DNA of 64,000 bases from Hyphomicrobiales bacterium (GTDB lineage Bacteria > Pseudomonadota > Alphaproteobacteria > Rhizobiales > Methyloligellaceae): the NCBI GenBank assembly GCA_021775555.1, contig JAJFHP010000065.1, positions 98,775-162,774 of the forward strand, written 5' to 3'. This document shows positions 1 to 8,678 of the stretch, in pieces. Position numbers and translations under genes: made by a program. The notes beneath the pieces were generated by a model. It saw only the letters and a list, made by a program, of their open reading frames with translations, was not told the DNA's origin and ran no database searches. Within the stretch, counting starts at the first letter, position 1. Every line of letters starts with the position of its first letter.

Positions 1-1
1 G

Positions 2-622
2 AAGACCTTTGTCGGCGGTGTTGGCAAGGGTACGCCGCTCGGTTCAAATGGCTCGGAAACCTCGCCCGCGATCGCCGATGGAGATTTTTACACCGCCACC
101 TATGACGGCATCCTGTTCTGTCTCGACATCAAGGATGGCCGCATCAAGTGGAAAACCAGAACCCATGACGACACCGACGCGTCACCGGTGGTCGCGGGTG
201 ATTTCGTCTATGCGGCGGCTGAAGAGAAAGCCTCCTACCTGTTCTGCTTCGAACGGGAAAAGGGCCGCGAGATCTGGCGCTATGGCGGCAACAAGATGGG
301 CTACTGGTCAACGCCCGCATACGCCAACGGCCGGCTCTATGTGGGCGGAGATGATTTCAATCTCCACTGCGTCGATGCCACGTCCGGTGCGCCTGTGTGG
401 ACCTTCAAGACCGGCGCCGGTGTCTGGTCCAGCCCGTGTGTGGTGGACGACAAGGTGGTGTTTGGCTCTCGCGATGCGCATCTCTATGTGGTGGATGCGA
501 ATACGGGAAAGGAAATCTCCCGTGTCCGCGTAGATGGGCGGATCATCTCATCCCCCTGCATCGTCGATGGCAATATCTGGGTTGGAACCGCAACAGGCTG
601 GTTCTACTGTTTTGGCGCCTGA
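2..622 (+). CDS. PQQ-like beta-propeller repeat protein (C-terminal part, cut by window edge)
   Basis: The frame is open from the left edge to a TGA at 620-622, so only about 206 C-terminal residues are visible. They form repeated blades of roughly 40 residues, each with an 'SSP-x-V-x(2)-D/G-x-V/I-Y/F-x-G' strand pattern and a following 'L-x-C/V-V/L-D-A-x-T/S-G' turn, the signature of PQQ-like/BamB-type propellers. No catalytic residues or cofactor ligands can be assigned from this part. It may be a BamB-like envelope scaffold or a separate PQQ-domain protein; the missing N-terminus would show whether it is a lipoprotein. Its 3' end overlaps the convergent ceramidase-like gene by 19 bases. 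Confidence 0.85.
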   Translation, partial: KTFVGGVGKGTPLGSNGSETSPAIADGDFYTATYDGILFCLDIKDGRIKWKTRTHDDTDASPVVAGDFVYAAAEEKASYLFCFEREKGREIWRYGGNKMGYWSTPAYANGRLYVGGDDFNLHCVDATSGAPVWTFKTGAGVWSSPCVVDDKVVFGSRDAHLYVVDANTGKEISRVRVDGRIISSPCIVDGNIWVGTATGWFYCFGA

Positions 623-1380
623 GACGCCTTCGAGGGCAGGTTTTCAATCAGGGCGCGCAGCAGCAGATACAGCATCACCGCGTTGAGAATATGCCACAAT
701 GAATGCGTGCCCAGGCTGACGGCCTGCTCACCCATCTCTCGCGTCATGCACCCGATCCCATTCCCCTTGGGCCAGTCATCAAGAGCGCGCAAAATGAGCG
801 AGAGTGTAAACACGCAAAAAGCGGACAGCACCCAATCGGTCACGGGATGCTTGTGCCGGTATAAAACACTCCCGAAAATCGCCATGACAGCCAGGGCGGG
901 CACATAGGCCAGGGAGCCGCTGAAGGAGGAGTTGAGCGCCGAACAGAGCCGGCCCGGCATCAACTCGTCACACAGGAACATCACGAGCGTTATGACAACC
1001 ACGAGCCCTGTGACACCCAGCGCGCTCAATAGGCTCATTCCCAGGAACCGGCGAAGCGCGGTCACCAGGTAGACCGTGATGAAAAGCGTGATGGGTGTGA
1101 CATCCGTGAGCCGCGCCCAGCCGGTGGCAAAGGTGTGGAACATGAAACTTCCAACGCCCACCAGCATCGCCAGCCCAATCAGCACCAGAATTTCCCGTGT
1201 GCCGCTGTGCGGCCCCTTGGCGCGCAAATCGGTATAGGCAAACAGGGCGGTGAATAAAAATGCCAGATTGGTCATGGCATTAATTGGTTCAGCCCAGAAG
1301 TCGGGGTTCAATGCCCTCTCGCAATAGCAGCCCACCTGGTCCCAGGCGCCGAGACCTTCCGCGTGACAGGAGTTTATCAT
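604..1380 (-). CDS. Ceramidase-family integral membrane protein
   Basis: A 258-residue polytopic protein with about seven hydrophobic segments. The N-terminal stretch has a Cys-His-Glu start, a 'GCYCER' motif and then 'EPINAMTN', and the membrane core carries 'FHTFATGWA' and a late 'H-S-LWH-x-LN' motif. These conserved polar residues inside membrane helices fit the alkaline ceramidase/CREST hydrolase family (PF05875), in which His residues and an acidic residue bind the catalytic zinc. The natural substrate in bacteria is unknown; an amide-linked lipid is a guess. It starts at ATG 1380, directly downstream of the CinA-like gene (15-base gap), so the two are probably co-transcribed. Confidence 0.75.
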   Translation of the reverse strand: MINSCHAEGLGAWDQVGCYCERALNPDFWAEPINAMTNLAFLFTALFAYTDLRAKGPHSGTREILVLIGLAMLVGVGSFMFHTFATGWARLTDVTPITLFITVYLVTALRRFLGMSLLSALGVTGLVVVITLVMFLCDELMPGRLCSALNSSFSGSLAYVPALAVMAIFGSVLYRHKHPVTDWVLSAFCVFTLSLILRALDDWPKGNGIGCMTREMGEQAVSLGTHSLWHILNAVMLYLLLRALIENLPSKASQAPKQ

Positions 1381-1395
1381 GTTGAAATCCGCATA

Positions 1396-2187
1396 TCAGT
1401 GGGCAGCCCCGGTGGTGGTAATTTCAGAGGAATACTCCGTAAAACCTTCATCTTCCAGCATTTTCCAGATCGATTTCAGCGCCTCCTCCAACTCCCCCTC
1501 ATCTTGTGATCGCAACACCAGGTTGGTGCCCAGTTTCTCTTTCACAAAAAATGGATAGCTGCCCATTTGCACATCCGGATGCCCCTCCTGCACCCGCGAA
1601 AGCCCGGCCGCCACGATGCCTTCCGGGCGTTCAACCCGCACGGTGCGAGAAATCATCTTTGCGCCTGTTTTCAGCCTGGGCGCCACGTCGTCGAGCATCA
1701 CCTGCATGATTCGCGGGACACCAGCCATGACGATCACGTTTTGGACCATGAACCCGGGCGCTCCCGATACCGAATTTTTAATCAGCTCGCCGCCCTCCGG
1801 AATGCGCGCCATACGCATCCGTGCCGGCGTAAAGTCACCCGGGGCATAGCGCTTTTCCATGATGGCCACCGCGCGCGGGTCCACGTCTATTGAGACGCCA
1901 AGCGCCCTGGCAACCGCATCAGCGGTGATGTCATCATGGGTGGGGCCTATGCCGCCGGTGGTGAACACATAGTCAAATTTCTCACGAAGCGCGTTGATGG
2001 CGGCAACGATCTCGTCCTCGATATCGGACACCACGCGCACCTCACTCAGGCGAATGCCGATCGCGGTCAGATAGTCCGCGATATATCCGGTATTCTTGTC
2101 CTTGGTCCGCCCGGACAGGATTTCATCCCCAATGACAATGAGCGCTGCCGTCACGGTTACCCGGGTTTTGCTGTCCTGATTCGTCAC
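1396..2187 (-). CDS. CinA-type molybdopterin-binding-domain protein
   Basis: 263 residues starting with GTG. The MoCF_biosynth fold is clear: '[14 protein letters not shown]' near residue 20 and '[16 protein letters not shown]' near residue 75 are the usual nucleotide/pterin-binding loops of the MoaB/MogA/CinA-N superfamily (COG1058). The C-terminal deamidase domain of full-length CinA is absent, as in the short alphaproteobacterial form. Function is not established for this short form: a nucleotide pyrophosphatase or pterin-related role is possible. It is divergent from sfsA with about 95 bases between the starts. Confidence 0.8.
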   Translation of the reverse strand: MTNQDSKTRVTVTAALIVIGDEILSGRTKDKNTGYIADYLTAIGIRLSEVRVVSDIEDEIVAAINALREKFDYVFTTGGIGPTHDDITADAVARALGVSIDVDPRAVAIMEKRYAPGDFTPARMRMARIPEGGELIKNSVSGAPGFMVQNVIVMAGVPRIMQVMLDDVAPRLKTGAKMISRTVRVERPEGIVAAGLSRVQEGHPDVQMGSYPFFVKEKLGTNLVLRSQDEGELEEALKSIWKMLEDEGFTEYSSEITTTGAAH

Positions 2188-2282
2188 GCCGCCCCCTGTC
2201 TGACTTGTCGCACATTACAAAGTCTTTGCTTCATTCCATAGTGTCTTGCAGTGCGAGGCCCTTCTTCATAAGTTCACCGCCC

Positions 2283-2999
2283 ATGGAATTTCCTGAACCC
2301 CTCAAAACCGGGCGTCTCATAAAGCGTTACAAGCGCTTTCTGGCCGATGTGAAACTCGACAGTGGTGAGGAGATTACCGCTCATTGCGCCAATCCCGGCT
2401 CGATGCTGGGCCTTGCGGAGCCCGGATCACGGGTCTGGCTGTCCGAGAACGACAATCCCAAGCGCAAGCTGAAATTCTCCTGGGAACTGATTGAAGTGGA
2501 TCTTGGTGCGGGCCCGGTGCTGGTGGGCATCAACACCAGCCTGCCCAATGCACTTGTGACGGAAGCCATTCAATCGGGCCTGATACCGGAATTGTCCGGT
2601 TATCCGGCACTGCGCCGGGAAGTAAAATACGGCGTCAACAGCAGAATAGATATTTTACTCGAAAAAGATGATTTATCTCGCTGTTATGTTGAGATAAAAA
2701 ATGTCCATCTTATGCGCAATTCAGGACTTTCAGAGTTCCCGGATTCGGTTACCAGCCGGGGCAAGAAGCACCTGGTGGAACTGTCCGGCATGGTCGCACA
2801 AGGCCACCGGGCGGTCATGCTTTACCTGGTTCAGCGCGGCGATGCGGAACGTTTTTCACTCGCGCGGGACATGGATCCGGCCTATGGCGAGGCATTCGAT
2901 GAAGCGATAAAAGCAGGGGTTGAAGCTTTTGCCTATGACTGCGAAATTACGCCACAGACCATTAATGTTTCCCGGCGTATACCGGTTGCGAGCATGTGA
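2283..2999 (+). CDS. sfsA: SfsA family DNA-binding/nuclease-like protein
   Basis: The start is placed at ATG 2283 (238 residues, the normal family length), because the upstream in-frame extension to 2205 has no homology. The N-terminal OB-like part ('[14 protein letters not shown]', '[11 protein letters not shown]') and the C-terminal part with 'RIDILLE', 'YVEIKNVHL' and '[11 protein letters not shown]' are typical of SfsA (sugar fermentation stimulation protein A). The D/E-x-K arrangement resembles PD-(D/E)XK nucleases. The cellular role remains uncertain even in E. coli. Next to map, a pairing common in alphaproteobacteria. Confidence 0.92.
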   Translation: MEFPEPLKTGRLIKRYKRFLADVKLDSGEEITAHCANPGSMLGLAEPGSRVWLSENDNPKRKLKFSWELIEVDLGAGPVLVGINTSLPNALVTEAIQSGLIPELSGYPALRREVKYGVNSRIDILLEKDDLSRCYVEIKNVHLMRNSGLSEFPDSVTSRGKKHLVELSGMVAQGHRAVMLYLVQRGDAERFSLARDMDPAYGEAFDEAIKAGVEAFAYDCEITPQTINVSRRIPVASM

Positions 3000-3097
3000 A
3001 TGGATAAGGATCGACAGCTTGATGCCCTCGCCCAGTTGCGCAAATGCACTTTTCGCCGTAAGTCACATGAAAATCGCATGAGAGGAAACGGACCCTC

Positions 3098-3922
3098 ATG
3101 TCCAACCTTGAATTAGCACGCGCCGGCAGACCGGACAGCAGAATCAAAATCCACGGGCCCGAAGCCTTCGATGGAATGCGCCATGCCGGCCAGCTGACAG
3201 CAAGGGCGCTGGATTTGCTGGTTAGCGAAGTTAAACCAGGCATCACGACCCAGTCGCTCGATGATTTCGTTTTTGAATTCGCCATGGATCATGGCGCAGT
3301 TCCCGCACCCTTGAACTATCGCGGTTTCACCAAATCAATCTGCACCTCCCTCAACCATGTGGTCTGTCACGGCATTCCGGGTGAGCGGATACTCAAGGAA
3401 GGCGATATTCTGAATGTGGATGTGACGCTGATCCTGGATGGCTGGCATGGAGATTCCAGCCGCATGTACCCAATCGGCAAAATACCGCGCGCGGCTGAAC
3501 GGCTGAATGCCGTGACCTATGAGGCCCTCATGCGCGGTGTCGCGGCGGTTGTGCCGGGGGGACATATCGGCGACATCGGAGCAGCCATCCAGTCCTACGC
3601 GGAAGATGAACGATGTTCCGTGGTGCGAGACTTTTGCGGACATGGCCTGGGCCAAGTTTTCCATGACCGGCCCAACATCCTGCATTACGGACGCCCCGGA
3701 GAGGGAACCGAAATGCGCCCGGGTATGCTGTTCACCATCGAGCCGATGATCAATCTCGGCAAACCGCAGGTCAAAATCAAATCAGACGGCTGGACGGCGG
3801 TCACCCGCGACCGTTCCCTGTCGGCCCAGTTCGAGCATAGCGTGGGGGTAACAGAAACCGGCGTGGACATCTTCACCACATCGCCGGCGGGTCTGCACCA
3901 ACCACCCTATGAGACGGGTTGA
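3098..3922 (+). CDS. map: Methionine aminopeptidase, type I
   Basis: 274 residues; preceded by a GAGGAAA ribosome-binding site. It removes the initiator methionine from nascent proteins. All five metal ligands can be seen in family order: the two Asp of '[19 protein letters not shown]', the His of '[11 protein letters not shown]', the Glu of 'FTIEPMIN' and the Glu of 'FEHSVGVTE'. The N-terminal 45-residue extension before '[13 protein letters not shown]' is short and lacks Cys zinc fingers, as in bacterial type Ia. The stop overlaps the start of radC by 14 bases, implying translational coupling. Confidence 0.96.
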   Translation: MSNLELARAGRPDSRIKIHGPEAFDGMRHAGQLTARALDLLVSEVKPGITTQSLDDFVFEFAMDHGAVPAPLNYRGFTKSICTSLNHVVCHGIPGERILKEGDILNVDVTLILDGWHGDSSRMYPIGKIPRAAERLNAVTYEALMRGVAAVVPGGHIGDIGAAIQSYAEDERCSVVRDFCGHGLGQVFHDRPNILHYGRPGEGTEMRPGMLFTIEPMINLGKPQVKIKSDGWTAVTRDRSLSAQFEHSVGVTETGVDIFTTSPAGLHQPPYETG

Positions 3923-4625
3923 GACCCTCAAAATGGGTTTTAAAGACGCTGGCAAACCTCATTTTCTGGGCCACCGTGACCGTCTGCGCCAGCGTTTCCG
4001 TGACACTGGCGGTGATACACTCCCCGACTATGAACTTCTTGAGCTCGTGCTGTTTCGCGCACTTCCGCGCCGCGATACCAAGCCGCTTGCCAAGGAACTC
4101 ATTGCCAAGTTTGGCTCCTTCACTGAAGTGCTCAACGCACCCGAGGAACGCCTGATCGAGGTCGCGGGCGTGGGAGATGCGGTCGTTACCGAAATGAAAC
4201 TTATCCGCTCTTCCGCGCTGCGTCTGATGAAGGGGCAGGTCATGGACCGGCCGGTGCTCGATTCATGGTCCGCCGTGCTGAGCTATTGCCGGGCGGGCAT
4301 GGCGTTTCAAGCCAAGGAGCAGTTCCGCATCCTGTTTCTCGACAAGCGCAACCGGATTATTGCCGACGAAGTGCAACAGGAAGGCACCGTCGACCATACG
4401 CCCGTTTATATCCGCGAGATTGTCAAGCGAGCGCTGGAGCTTTCCGCGACCGCGATTATTCTGGTGCACAATCACCCGTCAGGTGATCCGACACCCTCAC
4501 GTGCTGATATCGAGATGACAAAAAAGATCGTGGAATCTGCAAAAAATCTCGGCATCACCGTCCACGACCACATCATCGTCGGCAAGGAAGGCCATGCGAG
4601 TTTTCGCGGGTTGAGCCTGATTTAA
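3909..4625 (+). CDS. radC: RadC family JAB-domain protein
   Basis: 238 residues from ATG 3909; a second possible start is ATG 3933. The N-terminal helix-hairpin-helix part ('[10 protein letters not shown]', '[16 protein letters not shown]') precedes a JAB1/MPN domain with the metal motif '[14 protein letters not shown]' near residue 190, the His-x-His-x(10)-Asp ligands of that fold. Despite the name, a direct DNA-repair role is not demonstrated for RadC proteins. It is coupled to map by a 14-base overlap, and its stop overlaps the convergent cyclophilin-like gene by four bases (TTAA). Confidence 0.95.
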   Translation: MRRVETLKMGFKDAGKPHFLGHRDRLRQRFRDTGGDTLPDYELLELVLFRALPRRDTKPLAKELIAKFGSFTEVLNAPEERLIEVAGVGDAVVTEMKLIRSSALRLMKGQVMDRPVLDSWSAVLSYCRAGMAFQAKEQFRILFLDKRNRIIADEVQQEGTVDHTPVYIREIVKRALELSATAIILVHNHPSGDPTPSRADIEMTKKIVESAKNLGITVHDHIIVGKEGHASFRGLSLI

Positions 4626-4981
4626 GCCTTCGCCACAGTAATGGCATCTCCGGGCTGCACGCTGGCCAACGCTTTAACATCATCGAGTGACCGTCCCCAG
4701 ATGTTACACGGGCTGGCCAAACGCGTTTCATCGCCTTGTGAAATCGGCGTACGGCCAAATCCGATAGCTATGGCGTCACCATCAGGCCAATAGGCAATTT
4801 CACCCGGTTCCACCACCTCGCGCGCACCTTGTTCCCGTTCCACGCTCACCGGCGTGGAGAAGTAGACCTCTTCCCCCCAGGTCTGCGCGCCTGACTGGAT
4901 TGGCAATGCGTCAAGAATGGCTTTTCCCGTTGGGGTATCCAGCACCTCAACGCGTATCGAAACGTTCCCTGCCGTGATCAT
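4622..4981 (-). CDS. Cyclophilin-like fold protein (COG2164 type)
   Basis: 119 residues from ATG 4981. The frame extends to 5020, but homology to the family begins at '[16 protein letters not shown]'. The features are '[13 protein letters not shown]', '[12 protein letters not shown]', '[20 protein letters not shown]' and a final '[15 protein letters not shown]', which match the short archaeal/bacterial cyclophilin-like proteins (PF04126). The family has a beta-barrel like cyclophilin but lacks the known proline-isomerase active residues, so no enzyme activity is claimed. Standalone, convergent with radC. Confidence 0.75.
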   Translation of the reverse strand: MITAGNVSIRVEVLDTPTGKAILDALPIQSGAQTWGEEVYFSTPVSVEREQGAREVVEPGEIAYWPDGDAIAIGFGRTPISQGDETRLASPCNIWGRSLDDVKALASVQPGDAITVAKA

Positions 4982-5129
4982 AATCTCGGTCAATTGAACC
5001 CACCATATTGTGATTTTCAAATGAATGTTTTGCCTTCAGCAGTGTTTACACCTTACAGGCGAACAGTCATGGATGAACACACTTCAGCCAGCCGAATTTC
5101 CCGGCATATTGAAAATGAAGGATTAAACG

Positions 5130-6221
5130 ATGTTGCGACGGGTGCCCGAGGCCCACATATCGGCTGATCCAGCTCTCAGTATGGACATAGAGATTTCCTC
5201 TCTCGCGACAGCCGTCCCGCCATACCGATACACCCAGGATGAAGCATTGGCGCTGGCTGGAGGCATGTTTCCTGAATATGGGCATTTAAAAAATGTCTTC
5301 GCAAATACCGGCATCGAGAACCGCTACTCCTGTGTCCCGCTCGACTGGTTTACAGAACCTCACAACTGGGTTGATCGCAACGCGGCCTATGAAAAAGGCG
5401 CCCTGGAATTGCTGGAACGGGCCGCACGCAAAGCAATTGAAGAAGCTGGTACAAACCCGCGAGACATCGGCGCGATTATCACCGTATCGACAACAGGCCT
5501 GAGCGTACCAAGCCTCGACGCCAAGCTGATGCACAAACTCGGCCTGCCCTCCGACACTGAGCGATTGCCGATTTTCGGGCTTGGTTGCGCTGGCGGCGTC
5601 ACCGGGATGGCGCGCGCGGCCCGGATGGCCGCAAGCATGAATGGGCGCAGCGTGCTGATGCTGTGTGTAGAGCTGTGCGGCCTCAACTTTCGCTCAGCGG
5701 ACGAGAACAAGGTCAATTATATCTCCACCGCCCTGTTTGGCGACGGCGCGGCCGCCATGGTCGTGCGACACCGGACAGGTAGAGCTATCGGACATATCGA
5801 AGCCGTTGGCGAGCACAATTGGCCTGACACGCAGGACGTTATGGGCTGGTCCATCGAAGAAGATGGTTTCGGTGTTGTCATGAGCACACAAATTCCGCAA
5901 TTCGCGCGTGATAAACTTAAACAGGCCGCTGAAAGCTTTCTCGCCAAGAGTGGATTAAAACTAGATGACCTCGACGGCGTCGTCGCGCATCCAGGCGGGC
6001 GTAAGGTCCTGGAAGCTATCTCCGATGCCCTGAGTATCGACAAGTCGCAACTGGTTCACGGATGGGAGGTGCTTCGCGACTATGGAAACATGTCGTCGCC
6101 TACGGTCATGTTTGTACTGGAACGTACAATTTCTGACAGACCACACGGTAGCTACCTGATGTTCGCTTTCGGACCTGGTTTTACAGTTTCGTTTGCCCTG
6201 CTGGACCTTTCACCGGCATAG
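5130..6221 (+). CDS. Type III polyketide synthase (chalcone/stilbene synthase family)
   Basis: 363 residues from ATG 5130, which has an AAGGA site nine bases upstream; family homology begins only at residue 18 (ATG 5181), which lacks such a site. The Cys-His-Asn triad is intact: Cys153 in 'GLGCAGG', His287 in 'VVAHPGG' and Asn320 in 'YGNMSSPT'. The enzyme should condense malonyl-CoA units onto an acyl starter on Cys153, with no carrier protein needed for extension. Starter and product cannot be read from sequence. The gene ends nine bases before an isoprenylcysteine-type methyltransferase, the arrangement of srsAB/bpsAB operons that make alkylresorcinols or alkylpyrones and their methyl ethers, so a lipid product is likely by inference. 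Confidence 0.9.
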   Translation: MLRRVPEAHISADPALSMDIEISSLATAVPPYRYTQDEALALAGGMFPEYGHLKNVFANTGIENRYSCVPLDWFTEPHNWVDRNAAYEKGALELLERAARKAIEEAGTNPRDIGAIITVSTTGLSVPSLDAKLMHKLGLPSDTERLPIFGLGCAGGVTGMARAARMAASMNGRSVLMLCVELCGLNFRSADENKVNYISTALFGDGAAAMVVRHRTGRAIGHIEAVGEHNWPDTQDVMGWSIEEDGFGVVMSTQIPQFARDKLKQAAESFLAKSGLKLDDLDGVVAHPGGRKVLEAISDALSIDKSQLVHGWEVLRDYGNMSSPTVMFVLERTISDRPHGSYLMFAFGPGFTVSFALLDLSPA

Positions 6222-6230
6222 TCCAGACTC

Positions 6231-6743
6231 ATGTTTGGCGCCCCTCAAATAGCTGCACTGCTGCTCCTGCTCCAGCGCATTCTCGAAGAGATATACTCAT
6301 CCGCCAACACCAAGAGGCTGCTGGCTGAAGGGGCTCAGGAAGCTGGCGCTGAATATTATCCCGTCGTCGCAGCCACGCATCTGGGCTGGATCGCCAGCCT
6401 GTTCCTGCTGGTCTCACCCAACGCCAATATCATTTGGCCGCTGCTCATGCTCTATGCGCTGCTTCAGGTGGCTCGCTACTGGGTTATGGGCACCCTGGGC
6501 CGCTACTGGACCCACCGCATCATCACTTTGCCAGACGCACCTGTCGTGAACCGGGGGCCATACAAATATATCCGCCACCCCAACTACGTCATCACGCTGC
6601 TGGAAACGTTTCTGTTGCCGCTTGCATTCGGTGCATGGGGGTTGGCGCTGATCATGACGGCCATCTGGGCCGCCGTGCTGCATTACAAGATATTGCTTGA
6701 GGACGCCGCACTCGCCAATCGGCGGGAATCGGCAAAGAACTAG
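6231..6743 (+). CDS. Isoprenylcysteine carboxyl methyltransferase (ICMT) family membrane enzyme
   Basis: 170 residues with four to five membrane segments. The C-terminal half has the ICMT family S-adenosylmethionine motif: 'GPYKYIRHPNYV' near residue 110, followed by a hydrophobic pair of helices and the terminal 'LLEDAAL' acidic motif. Next to type III PKS genes, members of this family (SrsB, BpsB) O-methylate phenolic or pyrone lipids, so that role is inferred here rather than protein carboxyl methylation. Its TAG stop is inside a 19-base palindrome shared with the facing ketosynthase gene. Confidence 0.85.
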   Translation: MFGAPQIAALLLLLQRILEEIYSSANTKRLLAEGAQEAGAEYYPVVAATHLGWIASLFLLVSPNANIIWPLLMLYALLQVARYWVMGTLGRYWTHRIITLPDAPVVNRGPYKYIRHPNYVITLLETFLLPLAFGAWGLALIMTAIWAAVLHYKILLEDAALANRRESAKN

Positions 6744-6758
6744 AGCATGATGCTCTAG
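6740..6758. repeat. 19-base palindrome spanning two convergent stop codons
   Basis: CTAGAGCATGATGCTCTAG is a perfect inverted repeat around a single central base. It contains the TAG stop of the methyltransferase (6741-6743) and the TAG stop of the ketosynthase on the other strand (6755-6757). AGAGCATG is also the beginning of a dispersed intergenic repeat I recall from Rhizobiales genomes. The hairpin could act as a weak bidirectional transcription barrier, but no T-run follows. Confidence 0.6.
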
Positions 6759-7993
6759 GCTGGTGGCGGGCCGAAAACCAGCACCGCGTTCAGGCCGCCA
6801 AAGGCGAATGAGTTCGACATGGCGTATGTCACGTCGCGCTTGCGAGCCTCGTTTGGCGTATAATCCAGATCGCACTCGGGATCAGTTTCATCGAACCCGA
6901 TTGTCGGCGGAACGATATTCTCTTCCATCGCCTTGAGCGTAGCGACTGCCTCAACGCCTCCGCCCGCGCCCAGGCAATGACCGTGCATGGACTTGGTGGA
7001 TGAAATCGAAAGGTCATTGGCAGCCTTGCCGAAAACACGCTTGATGGCGTTCGTTTCATTGATGTCGTTAATGGTCGTGGCCGTTCCGTGCGCGTTGATA
7101 TAATCAATATCACCAGGTGCCAGCTCCGCATCATCGAGCGCGATTTGCATGGCACTGGAAGCGCCCTCAATCGACGGGTTGACCATGTCAGCAGCGTCCG
7201 AGGTCATACCATAGCCTTTGAGTTCGGCAATGATTGTGGCACCGCGTTCCTTGGCATGTTCATATTCTTCCAGCACAAGGACGCCTGCGCCCTCTCCCAG
7301 AACGGTTCCGTTACGGCCCTTGGAGAAGGGGAACAATCCGTCGGGCGAAAGCACGCGCATCGCCTGCCATGCACGCGTGGTTCCCCAGTTCAGGGAAGCT
7401 TCTGCCGCACCTCCAATGCCGAGATCGCACAAACCTTCGCGAATCATGCGGTATACAAGACCAATGGAGTGGGGCGCGGTCGAACAGGCGCTCACAACGC
7501 CGAAACAAGGCCCCGTGATGCCATATTCAATGCTGACATGGGCGGCAGCGGAAGAACCGATGGTTTTGAGAAGCGTTAGCGGATGGGTCGCGCGCTTCTT
7601 ATCTTCGAACAGCCCCTTGTAAGAGGCTTCCATGGTGGTAATCCCGCCAACACCGGTACCGATGATGCAAGCCGCGCGGTATCCCTTCTCGCCCTGAAGT
7701 GGAGTTTCCAGCCCTGATTGCTCGAAAGCTTCACGGGCAGTAACCCCGGCAAACTGGGAATACCGGTCTGCCAGCAGGAACTGTTTTGTCATGCCCAACT
7801 CTCGCGCGTCGAAGTCCTTAACCTCACCGCCGATGTGGATATAAAGTTCCTCGAGGGGAAACAGCGTGAATTTGCCGATCCCGCACTCCCCCTTCTTGAG
7901 GGCGCTCCAGAAAGCGTCAACGCCGACACCTACCGAGGAAACAACTCCCTGGCCGGTCACAACGACGCGCCTGCGATCCTTAGGCTGTGCCAT
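6755..7993 (-). CDS. Beta-ketoacyl-ACP synthase II-type (FabF/NodE-like)
   Basis: 412 residues, full length for a KAS II. Catalytic residues are present: Cys170 in 'SACSTAPHS', His302 in 'NAHGTAT' and His339 in 'KSMHGHCLGAGG', with Lys334 nearby. The 'SMHGHCLGA' version of the last motif, rather than FabF's 'SMTGHLLGA', resembles NodE-type specialised ketosynthases. It should extend acyl chains on the acyl carrier protein encoded immediately upstream (63-base gap, same strand). With the type III PKS converging on it, it may make an unusual fatty-acyl starter; that is inference. Housekeeping fabF would normally sit with fabD/fabG/acpP, which are absent here. Confidence 0.92.
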   Translation of the reverse strand: MAQPKDRRRVVVTGQGVVSSVGVGVDAFWSALKKGECGIGKFTLFPLEELYIHIGGEVKDFDARELGMTKQFLLADRYSQFAGVTAREAFEQSGLETPLQGEKGYRAACIIGTGVGGITTMEASYKGLFEDKKRATHPLTLLKTIGSSAAAHVSIEYGITGPCFGVVSACSTAPHSIGLVYRMIREGLCDLGIGGAAEASLNWGTTRAWQAMRVLSPDGLFPFSKGRNGTVLGEGAGVLVLEEYEHAKERGATIIAELKGYGMTSDAADMVNPSIEGASSAMQIALDDAELAPGDIDYINAHGTATTINDINETNAIKRVFGKAANDLSISSTKSMHGHCLGAGGGVEAVATLKAMEENIVPPTIGFDETDPECDLDYTPNEARKRDVTYAMSNSFAFGGLNAVLVFGPPPA

Positions 7994-8056
7994 GTATCTG
8001 AAAATGCCCTGAATGCGCCCTCAGACCGCGCTTGGGCGGTGTGAACGCTGGCGCTG

Positions 8057-8326
8057 TTACGCTGCTGCCCCGGAAGATTTTTTCTCGGAAATGATGGAAT
8101 TCACTTTATCCACAACCGAACCGACGGTCGCGAAATCCTCGACCTCTTCGTTCGCATTGTAGGGAATCTCTATGCCAAATGTATCTTCAATATCGAAAAC
8201 AATCACGGCGAGATCCAGAGACTCGATGTCCAGTTCCGTTAAGGGCGTGTCCAACGCTATCGAGTCGGACGGCTCCTTCATATTCTTCTTCAGGATATCG
8301 ATGATCTTGGTTGCCACTTCGTCCAT
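8057..8326 (-). CDS. Acyl carrier protein (NodF-like, dedicated)
   Basis: 89 residues, acidic. The 4'-phosphopantetheine attachment Ser36 lies in 'LTELDIESLDLAVIVFDIED', followed by the usual 'FGIEIP' recognition helix. It differs from AcpP in having 'IESLDL' instead of 'ADSLDT' and a Ser/Gly/Ala tail. It precedes the ketosynthase on the same strand, as nodF precedes nodE, pointing to a specialised acyl chain rather than bulk fatty acid synthesis. Needs a phosphopantetheinyl transferase encoded elsewhere. Confidence 0.9.
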   Translation of the reverse strand: MDEVATKIIDILKKNMKEPSDSIALDTPLTELDIESLDLAVIVFDIEDTFGIEIPYNANEEVEDFATVGSVVDKVNSIISEKKSSGAAA

Positions 8327-8678
8327 ATCATTCTCCCTGCCCCGGAGGTAGCGCGAGGCTTCGTCATATTTTCCAATCTGCTAATGCAATTGGTGTGTGT
8401 GAGCAAGCCGCGCGTTCAATTAGTCTTAAAATCGAACGGAGTCTAGCGTGTCGCGCATATGGGTCAAACTGTCCTAAACGCGTCACATGACCACATGGAT
8501 TGCCTGTGCTTCGGTTCCATTTGGACGTCTTCAACCACAATTGCAAGTGATGAAGGTGTTTTTGCGTTAATATCAGCCGTTTTCACAGTAGTCAGAAGGC
8601 CCTGAGCAAGCGTAAATTGAGACTTATTTTGCCGCGTATCCACGTGTCAACCTCGCAGAAAGCCATCCGATTCGACCC
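8327..8678. other. 352-base intergenic region between divergent ACP and acyl-CoA ligase genes
   Basis: It must hold the promoters of both divergent units (acp-KAS leftwards, fadD rightwards). No convincing operator, riboswitch, tRNA or terminator was recognised. The ACP gene has a GGGGCAGGGAG purine-rich site just upstream of its ATG. The right half is AT-richer than the flanking genes. No open frame with coding character was seen. Confidence 0.5.

Noticed and set aside
4981..5020. N-terminal extension of the cyclophilin-like protein
   Set aside because: The extension has no homology, and ATG 4981 gives the normal family start.
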